This document shows, piece after piece, positions 53,969 to 63,572 of a DNA stretch of 64,000 nucleotides. The notes below the pieces were generated by a model, which was not told the DNA's origin, ran no database searches, and saw only the letters and a list, made by a program, of their open reading frames with translations. Source of the DNA: Deltaproteobacteria bacterium SG8_13 (lineage in GTDB: Bacteria; Desulfobacterota; Desulfobacteria; Desulfobacterales; SG8-13); assembly GCA_001303025.1 (NCBI GenBank), contig LJNK01000011.1:1-64000 (forward strand), read 5' to 3'. Positions within the stretch are counted from its first letter, which is position 1; every line of letters begins with the position of its first letter. The translations under genes and the position numbers were made by a program.

Positions 53969-54388
53969 GGCCTCCTCCTTTCGGTTGGTTGGATAAGAAA
54001 ATCGGTTGTAATAACCAGGGAAAACAGATGCAAAGGACGGCAGGATCGGCAGCAAACAGCTACCGGCATCAGGTGACAAAGGAAGGTGCATCTGACCGGA
54101 GGTGATAACGTTCAGCTTCAGCCGAAACGAACCGGATGAGTTCCACAGATGGCTGTTTCTTCCGCCGCCCGTGACTATCCAATCTAAGCCTGGAGTATAC
54201 CGAAGTCAATCGGTAAAAGCTCCCATCTCCATTTATCTTGGACAGGGTGTTTCGTCGAAGGGGCAAGCGGTAAAAGACTCAGATACGGTGTCTTTCCAAT
54301 TCCTTTTGCCTGGCGGACTTTGGAAAAGTGAAAACTTTTCCCCTGAAAGCCGCTGGGAGTCCCGCCCGTGTGACACGAAGAGGCGTTT
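53969..54388. other. 420-bp intergenic region without a supported gene
   Basis: No frame shows family traits. It holds the upstream region of the PfpI gene and the downstream region of the citrate-synthase-like gene. An 8-bp perfect stem with GAAA loop is at 54322-54341 (GGAAAAGT-GAAA-ACTTTTCC), without a U-run. Confidence 0.5.
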
Positions 54389-55597
54389 TCAGTTTACATT
54401 GCGGTCGACGATCTCCTTGAATTCTTCAGGCGTCAGCAGGGCCCTCTTTTCGGTTCCTTTTTGTTTTACTTCTTTCAGGATATCCAGAATCGCATCATCG
54501 CTGACGTTTTCGATACCCAACTTTTCGAGTGTGTAGGTGATGGATGCCTTGCCGCTTTTTTTGCCCAGCACCACTTCTCCCTCTCGGCCGAAGAACTGCG
54601 GGGCGGTAGCGAACATGGCCGGCGGATTTTTCATTACCAGATCGACGCCGATGCCGGATTCTCTGGTATAGTTGCCGGTGCCGATAACCGGTTTGTTTGT
54701 GGCAGGGGTCACCCCGGAAAGTTCTTCCGCCAGCTTGCAAAGAGATAGAATCTTGTCGAATTTGTAATCGGTGTGGTAACCCAAAAGGACCTGGAGGCCC
54801 GCCATGAGCTCTTCCAGGGCGGCATTGCCGGTTCTTTCACCAAGGCCGCTGATGCAGGAATGGACCACCTCGGCGCCGGCCGTCACCGCGGCCAGCTCGG
54901 TGGCAACCCCCATGCCGAAATCATTGTGGGTGTGGATTTCCACTGGAAGCCCGGTGAGCTTTTTCACTTTTCCGACCAAATATTTAATGGCTTCCTGAAG
55001 CGCACATCCCATCGTGTCCACCACGCCGACCGAGTTCGGCGGAGACTCCGCCATAATGCGGGTCAACAGATTGGTTAAATCCTCGTCGCGGGCGCGGGTG
55101 GTATCGTAGGGGAAGTAGACGGTATAAAGGTTTTTTTCGCGCGCATAGTTGATGCAGTCGACGCTTTTACGCAAAACATCTTCCCAGGTCCAGCCGAACT
55201 GATGCTGCAGCTTTGGATAACCGATCGGGATTTCAACGACCACCCCGTGGGCGCCGCAGTCGATGGCCTTGTCGATATCCACCCGCAGGGCGCGGGCAAA
55301 GGTAAATATTTTGGCTTTCAATCCCAGCTTGCTGATGGCCTTTATGGCTTCAAAATCCTCGTCGGAGACGGCCGGCATTCCGGCCTCGATGCGTTCGACA
55401 CCGACTTGGTCCAGCATTTCGGCAAGTTTGATTTTATCGTCTTTTCTAAAAACGACACCGGGCGTCTGCTCCCCGTCTCGCAAGGTGGCGTCGTGGATCT
55501 CGACTTTTTCAGGCAGGTCGAACTGACCGGTTACCTCGTCGACAAAATTATAAGGGCTTACCCACCACTTGTTTTCCTCCAGATATCTGCCGCCCAT
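54389..55597 (-). CDS. DRE-TIM metallolyase: homocitrate / Re-citrate synthase-like enzyme
   Basis: A 402-residue enzyme without the LeuA-type regulatory domain. Motifs: IHDATLRDGEQTPGVVF (about residue 34), RIEAGMPAVS (about 70), VEIHTHNDFGMG (His-x-His metal site, about 215) and CISGLGERTGNAA (about 242). The opening WWVSPYNF and the HDATLRDGEQ style resemble homocitrate synthase-like proteins that act as Re-citrate synthase in some anaerobes. It condenses acetyl-CoA with a 2-oxoacid (oxaloacetate or 2-oxoglutarate). AAGGAG lies upstream of ATG 55597. Confidence 0.85.
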   Translation of the reverse strand: MGGRYLEENKWWVSPYNFVDEVTGQFDLPEKVEIHDATLRDGEQTPGVVFRKDDKIKLAEMLDQVGVERIEAGMPAVSDEDFEAIKAISKLGLKAKIFTFARALRVDIDKAIDCGAHGVVVEIPIGYPKLQHQFGWTWEDVLRKSVDCINYAREKNLYTVYFPYDTTRARDEDLTNLLTRIMAESPPNSVGVVDTMGCALQEAIKYLVGKVKKLTGLPVEIHTHNDFGMGVATELAAVTAGAEVVHSCISGLGERTGNAALEELMAGLQVLLGYHTDYKFDKILSLCKLAEELSGVTPATNKPVIGTGNYTRESGIGVDLVMKNPPAMFATAPQFFGREGEVVLGKKSGKASITYTLEKLGIENVSDDAILDILKEVKQKGTEKRALLTPEEFKEIVDRNVN

Positions 55598-55686
55598 GTT
55601 GTTTCATCTCCTTGATAATTCGTTTACAGGTTCAAAAACGCCGCCCCGGAAAAGGGGGTGGTCCGCAGACCCGTCTGGGTGTTGGA

Positions 55687-56175
55687 TCACGGGTTGCGTG
55701 AAGCTGCATAGTATTCGAACTTTCTTTCGAGCATCCCGAGTCCCTCTGCGATGAGAAATGCAAAAAAGAAAAGCACGATCAATAATGCCCACATATGCTC
55801 CATTAAAAAATTGGAAGAGTACAGCTCGAACAGCCGGCCGAATCCGACGATGGAAACCAGCAGCTGGCCGATGATGACGCCCTTTACCGAACGGATGCAT
55901 CCGAGGCGGATACCGGCCAGAATTTCCGGCAAAGCCGCCCAGACGTAAATCTTGCTGAACGACTGCCAGCGATTGGCACCAAAAGAGTGGGCCATTTCCA
56001 CCAGAGAGGGGGTGATGTTCATCACTCCGGCGCGTGCGTCGAGAACGATAATCCAGATGGCGAACAGCATGGTGGTGAGGATAATCGTTTTTACACCAAA
56101 TCCGAACAGGGTCATCAGGATGGGCACCAGGGCGGTGAGCGGGGCGAAAAGATGCGCCAGCATCCGGTTGACCAA
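55687..56175 (-). pseudogene. truncated ABC transporter permease (SsuC/TauC type)
   Basis: The frame codes 162 residues from TTG 56175, covering only the last four or so membrane helices and the EAA loop region (MAHSFGANRWQSFSKIYVWAALPEILAGIRLG, where the usual EAA-G sequence is altered). The first 90 or so residues of the family are absent, and a TGA lies three codons upstream. No ATPase or binding-protein gene is near. It is most likely a remnant. Confidence 0.65.
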
Positions 56176-56305
56176 TGTGGTTCACCGATGTGATGTTCAG
56201 GATGGCAGCTTGTCCGGTATGCGAAAAGGGGGGGCAGCTTCGGTATTGCATTTTTTTATGAAATACGCGGTTCAGCGGGCGGTGTTTCACGCAAAAATAT
56301 TCCGG

Positions 56306-57925
56306 CTATCGGTTTCCCCTCAGCAGCAAGCCGTCATATTCATCCGGATCGACCAGCGCTTCTACGATCACCGGACCGCTGGCCTCGAAAGCCTCGTCCA
56401 GTGCCCGGCGATACTCGCCCGCATTGGATGCGGTCAGCACCGGTGCGCCGAAAAAGGATTTGGCGGAGGCATACCAGTCCCCGTAAAGCCTGGTTTCGTA
56501 ATACGGGTAGGTTTTATTGGCCTGTTTGATTCGGATCAGCGAAAGGTGGTTGTCGGTGATGAGAATGAAAACAATATGCAGGTGAAGGCGCATGGCCGTG
56601 GCCACCTCACCGACAGTCATCAAAAAGCCCCCATCGCCCACCACGGCACAAGCCTGCTGATCGGGACGGCTGAGCTTGGCGGCGATGGCAGCCGGGATGG
56701 CAAAACCCATTGACGAGCAGCCGTTGGTCATCAATTGCAGATCCGGCGCCGGTGTCCGCCACTGCTGGCCGATCAGATGAAGATGAGCGCCGACATCGCA
56801 GGTCATCACCCCATCTTCCGGCAGTGCCTGCCGCAAAATGTCCAATACGGCTTTCGGCCCGAAGCTGTCTTTTTGCGGCGCGAGTTCCGCAAACATCTCT
56901 CGGCGCCGCTCGGCCAGTGCCTTCAGATCCCAAAGATTCTCAACCGGATCCAGATCCGCCAACCGCTGCAATGTCGGGTTCATGTCGCCCACCAGCTCAC
57001 AGGCAAGGGTGTGGGTGCTGCCGTCGAGATCCGCCTTTCGGGTATCCAGGTGAATCAGCGGCGCATCGGGCATCCAATCCTCGTAGTTCAGCTCGACCGG
57101 ATCGAAGCCGATGCCGATCACCAGATCGGCCTGTTGGTGGGTGCGTGCAACCACGTCGCTGCAGGCGTGCGCCAACACGCCGGTGTAACAGGGGTGGTCT
57201 TCCGGCAGCATCCCTTTGGCCATGGGCGTCAACACCAGCGGCAGGCGGTGTTTGTCTACGATTTTTCTAATCCATGTCCCCGCGTCCATGCGCGTGGCGG
57301 TCAGACCGACGGCAAGCAGCGGCCGCCGGGCGGTTTTGAACAACCCAATCGCTTTTTCTATCAGCGCTTCATCCGGAACAGGGAGGCGGTCGGCTGCCGG
57401 CCGGGGCACATTCGATTCCGTAGCGTCGGCCAGCGCCATGCCATCGGCCGGCAGGCCGACATGCACCGGACCGGGCACTTCGGCCGTGGCAACGTGCATT
57501 GCCTGATAAAGGGTCTGTTGGACCGTTTCAGGGCTTATGCGCGTTGTCCATTTGGTGATGGGTCGAAACAGTGCCTGGTTGTCGATATTCATCTGGGTGA
57601 TGCGCGGACGCATTGCGGCGCTCATTTCATCGGTGAAGGCCAGCATGGGGGCCCGATCCAGAAAGCCGCCGCACACCCCTGTGGACAGGTTGCACGCACC
57701 GGGTCCGAAAGTGCCGAAGCAGGCCGCCACCCTTCCCGTCAGCCGCCAGCAGACATCGGCCATAAACCCGCAGCTGCTTTCGCTGGTGACGAGGATGAAA
57801 TTCAGCCCCTGGGTCTTCTCGATGGCGGCCATGTAATCGATCCAGTTGCCGCTGGGCACACCGAATACGTACCGCACCCCCATTTCTTTCAAGGTAGAAG
57901 CCAGTTTTTGGGCGACAGTGGCCAT
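56306..57925 (-). CDS. thiamine-pyrophosphate-dependent enzyme, acetolactate synthase-like
   Basis: A 539-residue three-domain ThDP enzyme. Activator Glu near TSESSCGFMADV (about 47), central domain RRPLLAVGLTATRMD (about 205), C-terminal ThDP motif VVGDGGFLMTVGE ... TDNH (about 430-465). The sequence around the Glu differs from IlvB (HEQGA) so a decarboxylase or benzoylformate-like activity is possible. AAAGGA lies 5 nt before ATG 57925. Downstream is a TauC-type permease remnant, upstream the NADP-IDH gene. Confidence 0.82.
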   Translation of the reverse strand: MATVAQKLASTLKEMGVRYVFGVPSGNWIDYMAAIEKTQGLNFILVTSESSCGFMADVCWRLTGRVAACFGTFGPGACNLSTGVCGGFLDRAPMLAFTDEMSAAMRPRITQMNIDNQALFRPITKWTTRISPETVQQTLYQAMHVATAEVPGPVHVGLPADGMALADATESNVPRPAADRLPVPDEALIEKAIGLFKTARRPLLAVGLTATRMDAGTWIRKIVDKHRLPLVLTPMAKGMLPEDHPCYTGVLAHACSDVVARTHQQADLVIGIGFDPVELNYEDWMPDAPLIHLDTRKADLDGSTHTLACELVGDMNPTLQRLADLDPVENLWDLKALAERRREMFAELAPQKDSFGPKAVLDILRQALPEDGVMTCDVGAHLHLIGQQWRTPAPDLQLMTNGCSSMGFAIPAAIAAKLSRPDQQACAVVGDGGFLMTVGEVATAMRLHLHIVFILITDNHLSLIRIKQANKTYPYYETRLYGDWYASAKSFFGAPVLTASNAGEYRRALDEAFEASGPVIVEALVDPDEYDGLLLRGNR

Positions 57926-57974
57926 ATCGATCCTTTCACCTGCAACAGCGGCCGTCTGGAAACGATGCCTACGG

Positions 57975-59198
57975 TTAGCGTTTTGATTCCAAACCGGCCT
58001 TGACGGCGCTGAAAAAATCTTCCATGAAAACCGCCTTGGCACTTTCCCCCTGCGTGCTGATTTTCACCAGATCTCCGGTCATGGTGCCGTTTTCGATGGT
58101 TTCGATGGCCGCTTCTTCGAGTTTGGCCGCGAAATCGGAAACCGCGGGGGTTTGGTCGAGGTCACCGCGCTTCTTCAGGCACCCGGTCCAGGCGAAAATG
58201 ATGGCCATGGGGTTGGTGGAGGTTTTTTTGCCTTCCAGGTGCCGGTAGTAATGTCTTTGGACGGTCCCGTGCGCGGCTTCGTACATGAAGCACCCCCGGG
58301 GGGACACCAGCACGGAGGTCATCAATGCCAGACTGCCGTATGCGGAAGCGAGCATGTCCGACATCACGTCACCGTCATAGTTTTTGCAGGCCCAGAGAAT
58401 CCCCCCTTCGGTTTTCATGATGCGCGCCACCACGTCGTCTATCAACGTGTAGAAATACGATAGCTTTGCGGCATCGAATTTGGTTTTCCAGTTTGCTTCG
58501 AACTCTGTATCGAAGATATTTTTGAAATTCGTATCGTAGGTTTTGGAAATGGTGTCTTTTGCACTGAACCACACGTCCACCTTCTGATCGTAGCCGTATG
58601 CAAAACACGCTTTCGCGAAGCTGCGGATAGAGGCATCGGTGTTGTGGATTCCCTGAACGATTCCCGGTCCATCGAATTGATGGATGATCTTTGTCACCGG
58701 CTGTGAGCCGTCATCGGGGATAAGGGTCAGCTCGGCCCTGCCGGGCCCGGAAACCCGTATCTCCTGGTTGGCATAGACATCTCCGTAGGCATGCCTGCCG
58801 ATATGGATCGGCCGCTTCCAGTTGCGGTTGGCGGCAATGATGTTTTTCACCATGATCGGCGATCTGAAGACCGTTCCGTCCATGATTGCCCGTATAATGC
58901 CATTGGGGCTTTTCGACTCCCGCTTCAGCTTGTATTCTCTGACGCGATCTTGCGTTGCCGTGATCGTGGCGCATTTGACACCGACGCCGTGCTTCTGTAT
59001 CGCTTCGGCCGCCGCCCGGGTGACCTGATCATCGGTATCGTCTCTGTTTTTGATATGCAGGTCGTAGTATTTCAGCTCCATGTCCAGGTAAGGCAGCAGC
59101 AACACCTCTTTGGTCATCGCCCACATGATGCGGGTCATTTCGTCTCCGTCCAGCTCCACAATCGGTGTTTTTACCTTGATTTTGTTATTGGATGTCAT
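57975..59198 (-). CDS. icd: NADP-dependent isocitrate dehydrogenase, eukaryote-type (class II)
   Basis: A 407-residue enzyme resembling mitochondrial/cytosolic IDH2/IDH1. Motifs: VELDGDEMTRIMW (about 14), KSPNGIIRAIMDGTVFRSPI (about 92-112), WACKNYDGDVMSDM (about 262-275, metal Asp), FMYEAAHGTVQRHY (about 300, NADP-binding). GGGAG lies 5 nt before ATG 59198. It converts isocitrate to 2-oxoglutarate with NADP+. A promoter lies about 120 bp upstream. It may pair with the citrate/homocitrate-synthase-like gene at 54389. Confidence 0.95.
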   Translation of the reverse strand: MTSNNKIKVKTPIVELDGDEMTRIMWAMTKEVLLLPYLDMELKYYDLHIKNRDDTDDQVTRAAAEAIQKHGVGVKCATITATQDRVREYKLKRESKSPNGIIRAIMDGTVFRSPIMVKNIIAANRNWKRPIHIGRHAYGDVYANQEIRVSGPGRAELTLIPDDGSQPVTKIIHQFDGPGIVQGIHNTDASIRSFAKACFAYGYDQKVDVWFSAKDTISKTYDTNFKNIFDTEFEANWKTKFDAAKLSYFYTLIDDVVARIMKTEGGILWACKNYDGDVMSDMLASAYGSLALMTSVLVSPRGCFMYEAAHGTVQRHYYRHLEGKKTSTNPMAIIFAWTGCLKKRGDLDQTPAVSDFAAKLEEAAIETIENGTMTGDLVKISTQGESAKAVFMEDFFSAVKAGLESKR

Positions 59199-59318
59199 CT
59201 CTGCTCCCTTCAAGCACCTGATCGACTGTAATCGGTTTGTTCACCTGCCGCCATAAACGGGCGCAGCCGGGCCAGATACCATGAATTTCCGCGACCGCAT
59301 CCATTTTTGTTACGGCTT

Positions 59319-59345
59319 TTTATAGTTTTTGGCAAGATCTGACAA
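59319..59345 (-). promoter_or_regulatory. candidate promoter of icd
   Basis: Minus-strand TTGTCA (plus 59340-59345) and TATAAA (plus 59319-59324) with a 15-bp spacer; an overlapping TAAAAA gives 17 bp. Positioned about 120 bp upstream of icd. Confidence 0.5.
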
Positions 59346-59478
59346 TTGACAACTGGCTGAAGGGGAAAATCGGCATTCGCCACGGGCAGGCGCGGGCTTG
59401 CCGCCGCCCCCGGGTCCGTCGCAAAATCCGGCCGGCATGCCCTAACGGGCATGATTCCTGTGGTTAGATGCCCGGTGG

Positions 59479-59503
59479 AAAAACGGCAAAACACCGGCTG
59501 CCG
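59479..59503 (-). terminator. rho-independent terminator of lepA
   Basis: Minus strand CGGCA-(10 nt)-TGCCG followed by TTTTT, 22 bp after the lepA stop. Short 5-bp stem. Confidence 0.55.
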
Positions 59504-59525
59504 CCTTGACGGCTTGAGCGATTTT

Positions 59526-61322
59526 TTACTCGCTATCGGACTTCAGGACCGACAAAAATGCGGATTGGGGAATCATGACCTGCCCGACCATTTTCATCCG
59601 CTTTTTGCCCTTTTTCTGTTTCTCCAGCAGTTTGCGTTTTCGCGTGATGTCCCCTCCGTAGCATTTGGCCGTGACGTCTTTTCGCAGGGCCGAGATGGTC
59701 TCGCGGGCGATGATGTTGCTGCCGATACAGCCCTGGATGGCCACCTTGAACATCTGGCGGGGGATTTCTTCCTTCAATTTTTTACAGGTTCGCCGGGCTC
59801 TTTGCACGGCGCGATCACGGTGGACCAGCTGTGAGAGCGCATCGACCCGGTCGCCGTTGATCAGGATGTCTAGTTTGACCAGGTCGGTTTCGCGGTAGTC
59901 GATGATGTCGTAGTCAAACGACCCGTATCCCTGGGTAACCGTCTTCAGGCGGTCATAAAAGTCGTAGACCACCTCGGCCAGCGGAAGTTCGAAAATCATC
60001 TCCAGGCGGTCACTGGTGCGGTACTGGTAGTTGACGCTGATCCCTCTGCGCTCCAGGCACAGCTTCATGACCGCGCCCATGTAGCGGTCCGGAACCATGA
60101 TGGTTGCGCGGATAAACGGCTCGAGGGTGGCGGCAATCCGGGTGGGATCGGGGTACAGGGCCGGGTTGTCGATGGTCATTTCCGCCTGGTCGTTGAGCGT
60201 CAGTTTGTAGCGCACCGAAGGGGCGGTGATGATCAGCGACATATCGTATTCCCGTTCAAGGCGCTCCTGCACCACCTCCAGGTGCAGCAGCCCCAGAAAA
60301 CCGCAGCGGAACCCGAATCCCAGGGCGTTGGAGGAGTCTTTTTCATAGACCAGCGAGGCATCGTTGAGCTTGAGCTTCTCCATGGCCAGGACCAGCTCCT
60401 CGTAGCCGTCAGCCGCCACCGGGTAGATGGAAGAAAACACCACCGGTTTGGTCTCTTTGAACCCGGGCATGGGGCGGTCGCAGGGTCGATCCCGAAACGT
60501 GATGGTGTCCCCGCAGCGCGTGTCGCTGACGGTTTTGATCCCGGCGATCAGGTAGCCGACATCTCCGGCCGAAAGCTCTTCCCTGGGCACCCGGCGGATT
60601 TGAAACAGGCCGACTTCCTCTACCCGGTATCGGGCATTGTTCGACATGAAAACAATTTTATCGCCGGCGGATACCCGACCTTCAAAAATCCGCACGTGCA
60701 CGACGGTGCCGCGGAACGGGTCGTAGTGGGAGTCGAATATCAGGGCTTTCAGAGGCCCTTCTGCATCTCCGGATGGCGGCGGCAGTTTCTGGACAATCGC
60801 GTCCAGGACATCTTCGGTGCCGATACCTTCCTTGGCCGATGTCAGGATCGCCGTATCCGGATCCAGGCCCAGATCGGCGTCAATTTGTTCCCTGACCCGG
60901 TCGACATCTGCGGAAGGCAGGTCGATCTTGTTGATCACCGGAATGATTTCCAGGTCATGTTCCATGGCCAGGTAGAGATTGGCCAGCGTCTGGGCTTCCA
61001 CACCCTGGCTGGCATCGATCAGCAGCAGGGCGCCCTCGCAGGAGGCCAGGGCCCGGGATACCTCGTAGCTGAAATCCACGTGGCCGGGGGTGTCGATCAG
61101 GTTGAGATGGTACAGCTGCCCGTCGCTGGCGCTGTAAGGCAGGCAGACGGTCTGGCTCTTGATCGTGATGCCCCGCTCCCGCTCGATATCCATGGTGTCC
61201 AGGATCTGGTCATGAAAGTCCCGGTCGGTGACGATCCGGGCGGATTCGATCAACCGGTCCGACAGGGTCGACTTGCCGTGGTCGATATGGGCGATGATGC
61301 TGAAGTTCCGGATCCGTTTCAT
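59526..61322 (-). CDS. lepA: elongation factor 4
   Basis: A 598-residue translational GTPase. G motifs: [12 protein letters not shown] (about 8-19), DTPGHVDFS (about 78), NKIDLPSAD (about 131). EF-G-like domains follow with a LepA C-terminal domain ([20 protein letters not shown] near 420; [21 protein letters not shown] at the end). It promotes back-translocation under stress. ATG 61322 is used, with MTS three codons upstream as an alternative. Confidence 0.97.
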   Translation of the reverse strand: MKRIRNFSIIAHIDHGKSTLSDRLIESARIVTDRDFHDQILDTMDIERERGITIKSQTVCLPYSASDGQLYHLNLIDTPGHVDFSYEVSRALASCEGALLLIDASQGVEAQTLANLYLAMEHDLEIIPVINKIDLPSADVDRVREQIDADLGLDPDTAILTSAKEGIGTEDVLDAIVQKLPPPSGDAEGPLKALIFDSHYDPFRGTVVHVRIFEGRVSAGDKIVFMSNNARYRVEEVGLFQIRRVPREELSAGDVGYLIAGIKTVSDTRCGDTITFRDRPCDRPMPGFKETKPVVFSSIYPVAADGYEELVLAMEKLKLNDASLVYEKDSSNALGFGFRCGFLGLLHLEVVQERLEREYDMSLIITAPSVRYKLTLNDQAEMTIDNPALYPDPTRIAATLEPFIRATIMVPDRYMGAVMKLCLERRGISVNYQYRTSDRLEMIFELPLAEVVYDFYDRLKTVTQGYGSFDYDIIDYRETDLVKLDILINGDRVDALSQLVHRDRAVQRARRTCKKLKEEIPRQMFKVAIQGCIGSNIIARETISALRKDVTAKCYGGDITRKRKLLEKQKKGKKRMKMVGQVMIPQSAFLSVLKSDSE

Positions 61323-61535
61323 GGACGTCATGACTGCAGTGCTCGCTCGTTCGGCCGTGGGACCGGGGCGAGACGGTTCGAGGCGGCTTCTGACTGTGCT
61401 AAAAGTGAGTTGACACAGATTTTTATTGTCGTTATACTTGCAGACTTAAACGAAAACGCATGTGTAGCAAATCGGTTCGAGACCTGTCAACCCTGGCAAG
61501 GCAACATCGGCTGCCGATACCTTCACGGGTTATAG

Positions 61536-62465
61536 ATGCAAAACGCTGGAAAAGATACCAATATATTGATCGTCGATGACGAAATCGGCGTCCGGGATTC
61601 GATGCACGAATTCATCGAGATGGCCGGCTTTCGATCGACCATTGCCTCCAGTGCGGAAGAAGCCATCGACCTGCTGAAGAATAACAACATCCAGGTGGTC
61701 ATCACCGACATCATGCTGCCGGGCATGGGCGGACTCGAGTTGACCAAGCTGATCAAGCGCAAATTCAACACCGATGTGATCGTTATGACCGGCTACAGCG
61801 GCGACTACTCGTATGAGGAAGCCATCAACATGGGCGCCAGTGATTTTGTCATCAAGCCGGTGCGTCTGGAAGAGCTGCTGCTGCGGCTCAAGCGGGTTCT
61901 CAAGGAAAGGGAGCTCACCCAGGAGCGGGTCCGCATGATGGAAAAGCTGCAGCGGCTGGCCATCACCGACGGGCTGACCAAGCTACACAACTCCCGCTCT
62001 TTTTACAGCCAGCTGGAAGTGGAAGTGGATCGATTCAACCGCTACAAACACCCCCTGTCGCTGCTGCTGCTGGATATCGATCATTTCAAGGAGTACAACG
62101 ACAACTACGGCCACCTGGAGGGCGACAAGGTGCTGGTCAGAATCAGCCAGCTGATCAAGGCCTGCCTGCGCAAGCTCGATACCGCTTATCGGTACGGGGG
62201 AGAAGAGTTTACCGTGATATTGCCGGAAACCAGCGGCGAAGAAGCGGTTCTGGTGGCCGAACGTATCCGCAAAACCGTCCAGGCCGAAAAGTTCACCCCG
62301 CAATCCGACGAGGAGCTCGGCATCACCATCAGCATCGGTACAGCGCAGTACGCCGCCGAAGAGCAGCTTTCGACCTTTATTCAGCGCGCCGACAAGGCCA
62401 TGTATATTTCCAAGCAAAAGGGCCGCAACAGAGTGACCTCACTGAGCGCCGAGGAAGAACAGTAA
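61536..62465 (+). CDS. response regulator with GGDEF diguanylate cyclase domain
   Basis: A 309-residue protein. Receiver domain (about 8-125): DDE at about 16, phospho-Asp in VVITDIMLPGMGG (about 58), Lys in FVIKPVR (about 108). GGDEF domain (about 150-300): DIDHFKEYNDNYGH, RYGGEEFTVILP (intact signature GGEEF). Makes cyclic di-GMP on phosphorylation by an unknown kinase. Divergent from lepA. Confidence 0.95.
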   Translation: MQNAGKDTNILIVDDEIGVRDSMHEFIEMAGFRSTIASSAEEAIDLLKNNNIQVVITDIMLPGMGGLELTKLIKRKFNTDVIVMTGYSGDYSYEEAINMGASDFVIKPVRLEELLLRLKRVLKERELTQERVRMMEKLQRLAITDGLTKLHNSRSFYSQLEVEVDRFNRYKHPLSLLLLDIDHFKEYNDNYGHLEGDKVLVRISQLIKACLRKLDTAYRYGGEEFTVILPETSGEEAVLVAERIRKTVQAEKFTPQSDEELGITISIGTAQYAAEEQLSTFIQRADKAMYISKQKGRNRVTSLSAEEEQ

Positions 62466-62493
62466 TCTCGGCCGACTTCGCGCTTTACCGTCC

Positions 62494-63462
62494 TCACTGG
62501 ATAACAACCGTCAGAAACAAATCCCCCCTGCGACCGTCCGCCGACTGGCGTCCCATGCCTTTGAGCCGAAGCGTCTGGCCCGCGCGGATGCCGGCGGGCA
62601 CTGCCACCTTGAACAGCCTTTTCTGAAAACCCCAGGGAATGTTGATCAACTTGTGGCTGCCGTAGCGGGCCTCATGGGGGGTAACCCGGATCGAGCCGTG
62701 CAGATCGACGCTCTCTGCTTTCGCCGCGGGATGGATCACCTGCAGCCGGTGGGTCTTTTTCTTCTCGGTCATGGCCCCCAGTTTGGCGGTCGCGCCGGTG
62801 GCAGGCAGCCGTTGGAAAATCTTCAGAAAGACAATGCCGAATACAAACCCGCCGATATGAGCCCACCAGGCAATGCCGCCTGCCCCTCCACCGCTGAAGG
62901 CCGCGTTGATGAACTGCAGCAGAAACCAGAGTCCGAGAAAGAAAAACGCGGGCAGTTCGATGAACCAGGGAATGAACACGATCGGAATCAATGTCAGGAT
63001 CCGGGAGCGGGGATACAAAATAAAATAGGCACCCATCACGCCGGCAATGGCCCCGCTGGCGCCGATGGTGGGTACGGTGCTGTGCAGGTTTAGAAACAGG
63101 TGCGAAAGCCCCGAGGAGAGGCCGCAGAGCAGGTAAAACAACAGGTAGCGCAGGGGGCCCAGGCGGTCCTCAACGTTGTCTCCGAAGATATACAACGTCC
63201 ACATGTTGCCGAGAAGGTGCCAGAAACCGCCGTGCAGGAACATGAAGGAGAGCAGCGAAAAAAGCTGCTGGCCGGAGGTGAAGTACTCCCGGATCTGCGG
63301 CAACGAGTAGCGCGCCGGCACAAGGCCGTAAACATAGACGAATCGATCGATCTCCGGCCCCAGTTGCATCTGTACCAGATAGACGACGATGTTGATCCCA
63401 ATGAGCAGGGAATTGACAACCGGAAAGTGTTTGGCGGGAATGGTATCGCGGATTGGCAGCAT
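62494..63462 (-). CDS. rhomboid intramembrane protease fused to DnaJ C-terminal-like domain
   Basis: A 322-residue protein. Rhomboid core (about 15-215): HGGFWHLLGNMW (about 77), GASGAIAGVMG (catalytic Ser136), WWAHIGGFVFG (catalytic His202), six helices. The C-terminal 75 residues (SIRVTPHEARYGSHKLINIP; VAVPAGIRAGQTLRLKGMGR) match the DnaJ/CbpA substrate-binding domain pattern. Rhomboids with accessory zinc-finger or TPR domains are known; a chaperone-type domain is unusual. Convergent with the GGDEF gene. Confidence 0.88.
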   Translation of the reverse strand: MLPIRDTIPAKHFPVVNSLLIGINIVVYLVQMQLGPEIDRFVYVYGLVPARYSLPQIREYFTSGQQLFSLLSFMFLHGGFWHLLGNMWTLYIFGDNVEDRLGPLRYLLFYLLCGLSSGLSHLFLNLHSTVPTIGASGAIAGVMGAYFILYPRSRILTLIPIVFIPWFIELPAFFFLGLWFLLQFINAAFSGGGAGGIAWWAHIGGFVFGIVFLKIFQRLPATGATAKLGAMTEKKKTHRLQVIHPAAKAESVDLHGSIRVTPHEARYGSHKLINIPWGFQKRLFKVAVPAGIRAGQTLRLKGMGRQSADGRRGDLFLTVVIQ

Positions 63463-63572
63463 GGGGCGTTACCCGAACAAAGCTTTCCACCGGCCGAAGG
63501 TCGCCAGCTGCCATCCCGGCTCAACGCACCGGGCGCAGCCCGCAACTGGCGCGGTGTCGACGGTGTCGTGTG

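Larger units (their letters stand above)
59199..59525. other. intergenic region with promoter, palindrome and terminator
   Basis: 327 bp. It holds the lepA terminator (59479-59503), a perfect 7-bp palindrome CATGCCC-TAAC-GGGCATG (59436-59453), and an icd promoter. No gene seen. Confidence 0.6.

Noticed and set aside
54322-54341. GAAA-loop hairpin as terminator
   Set aside because: Stem is fine but no U-run follows on either strand.
56735-58003. 422-codon open frame antisense to the TPP enzyme
   Set aside because: Shadow of a strongly recognised ThDP enzyme.
60282-61535. 417-codon open frame antisense to lepA
   Set aside because: lepA is unambiguous; the opposite frame is low-complexity and lacks family hits by eye.
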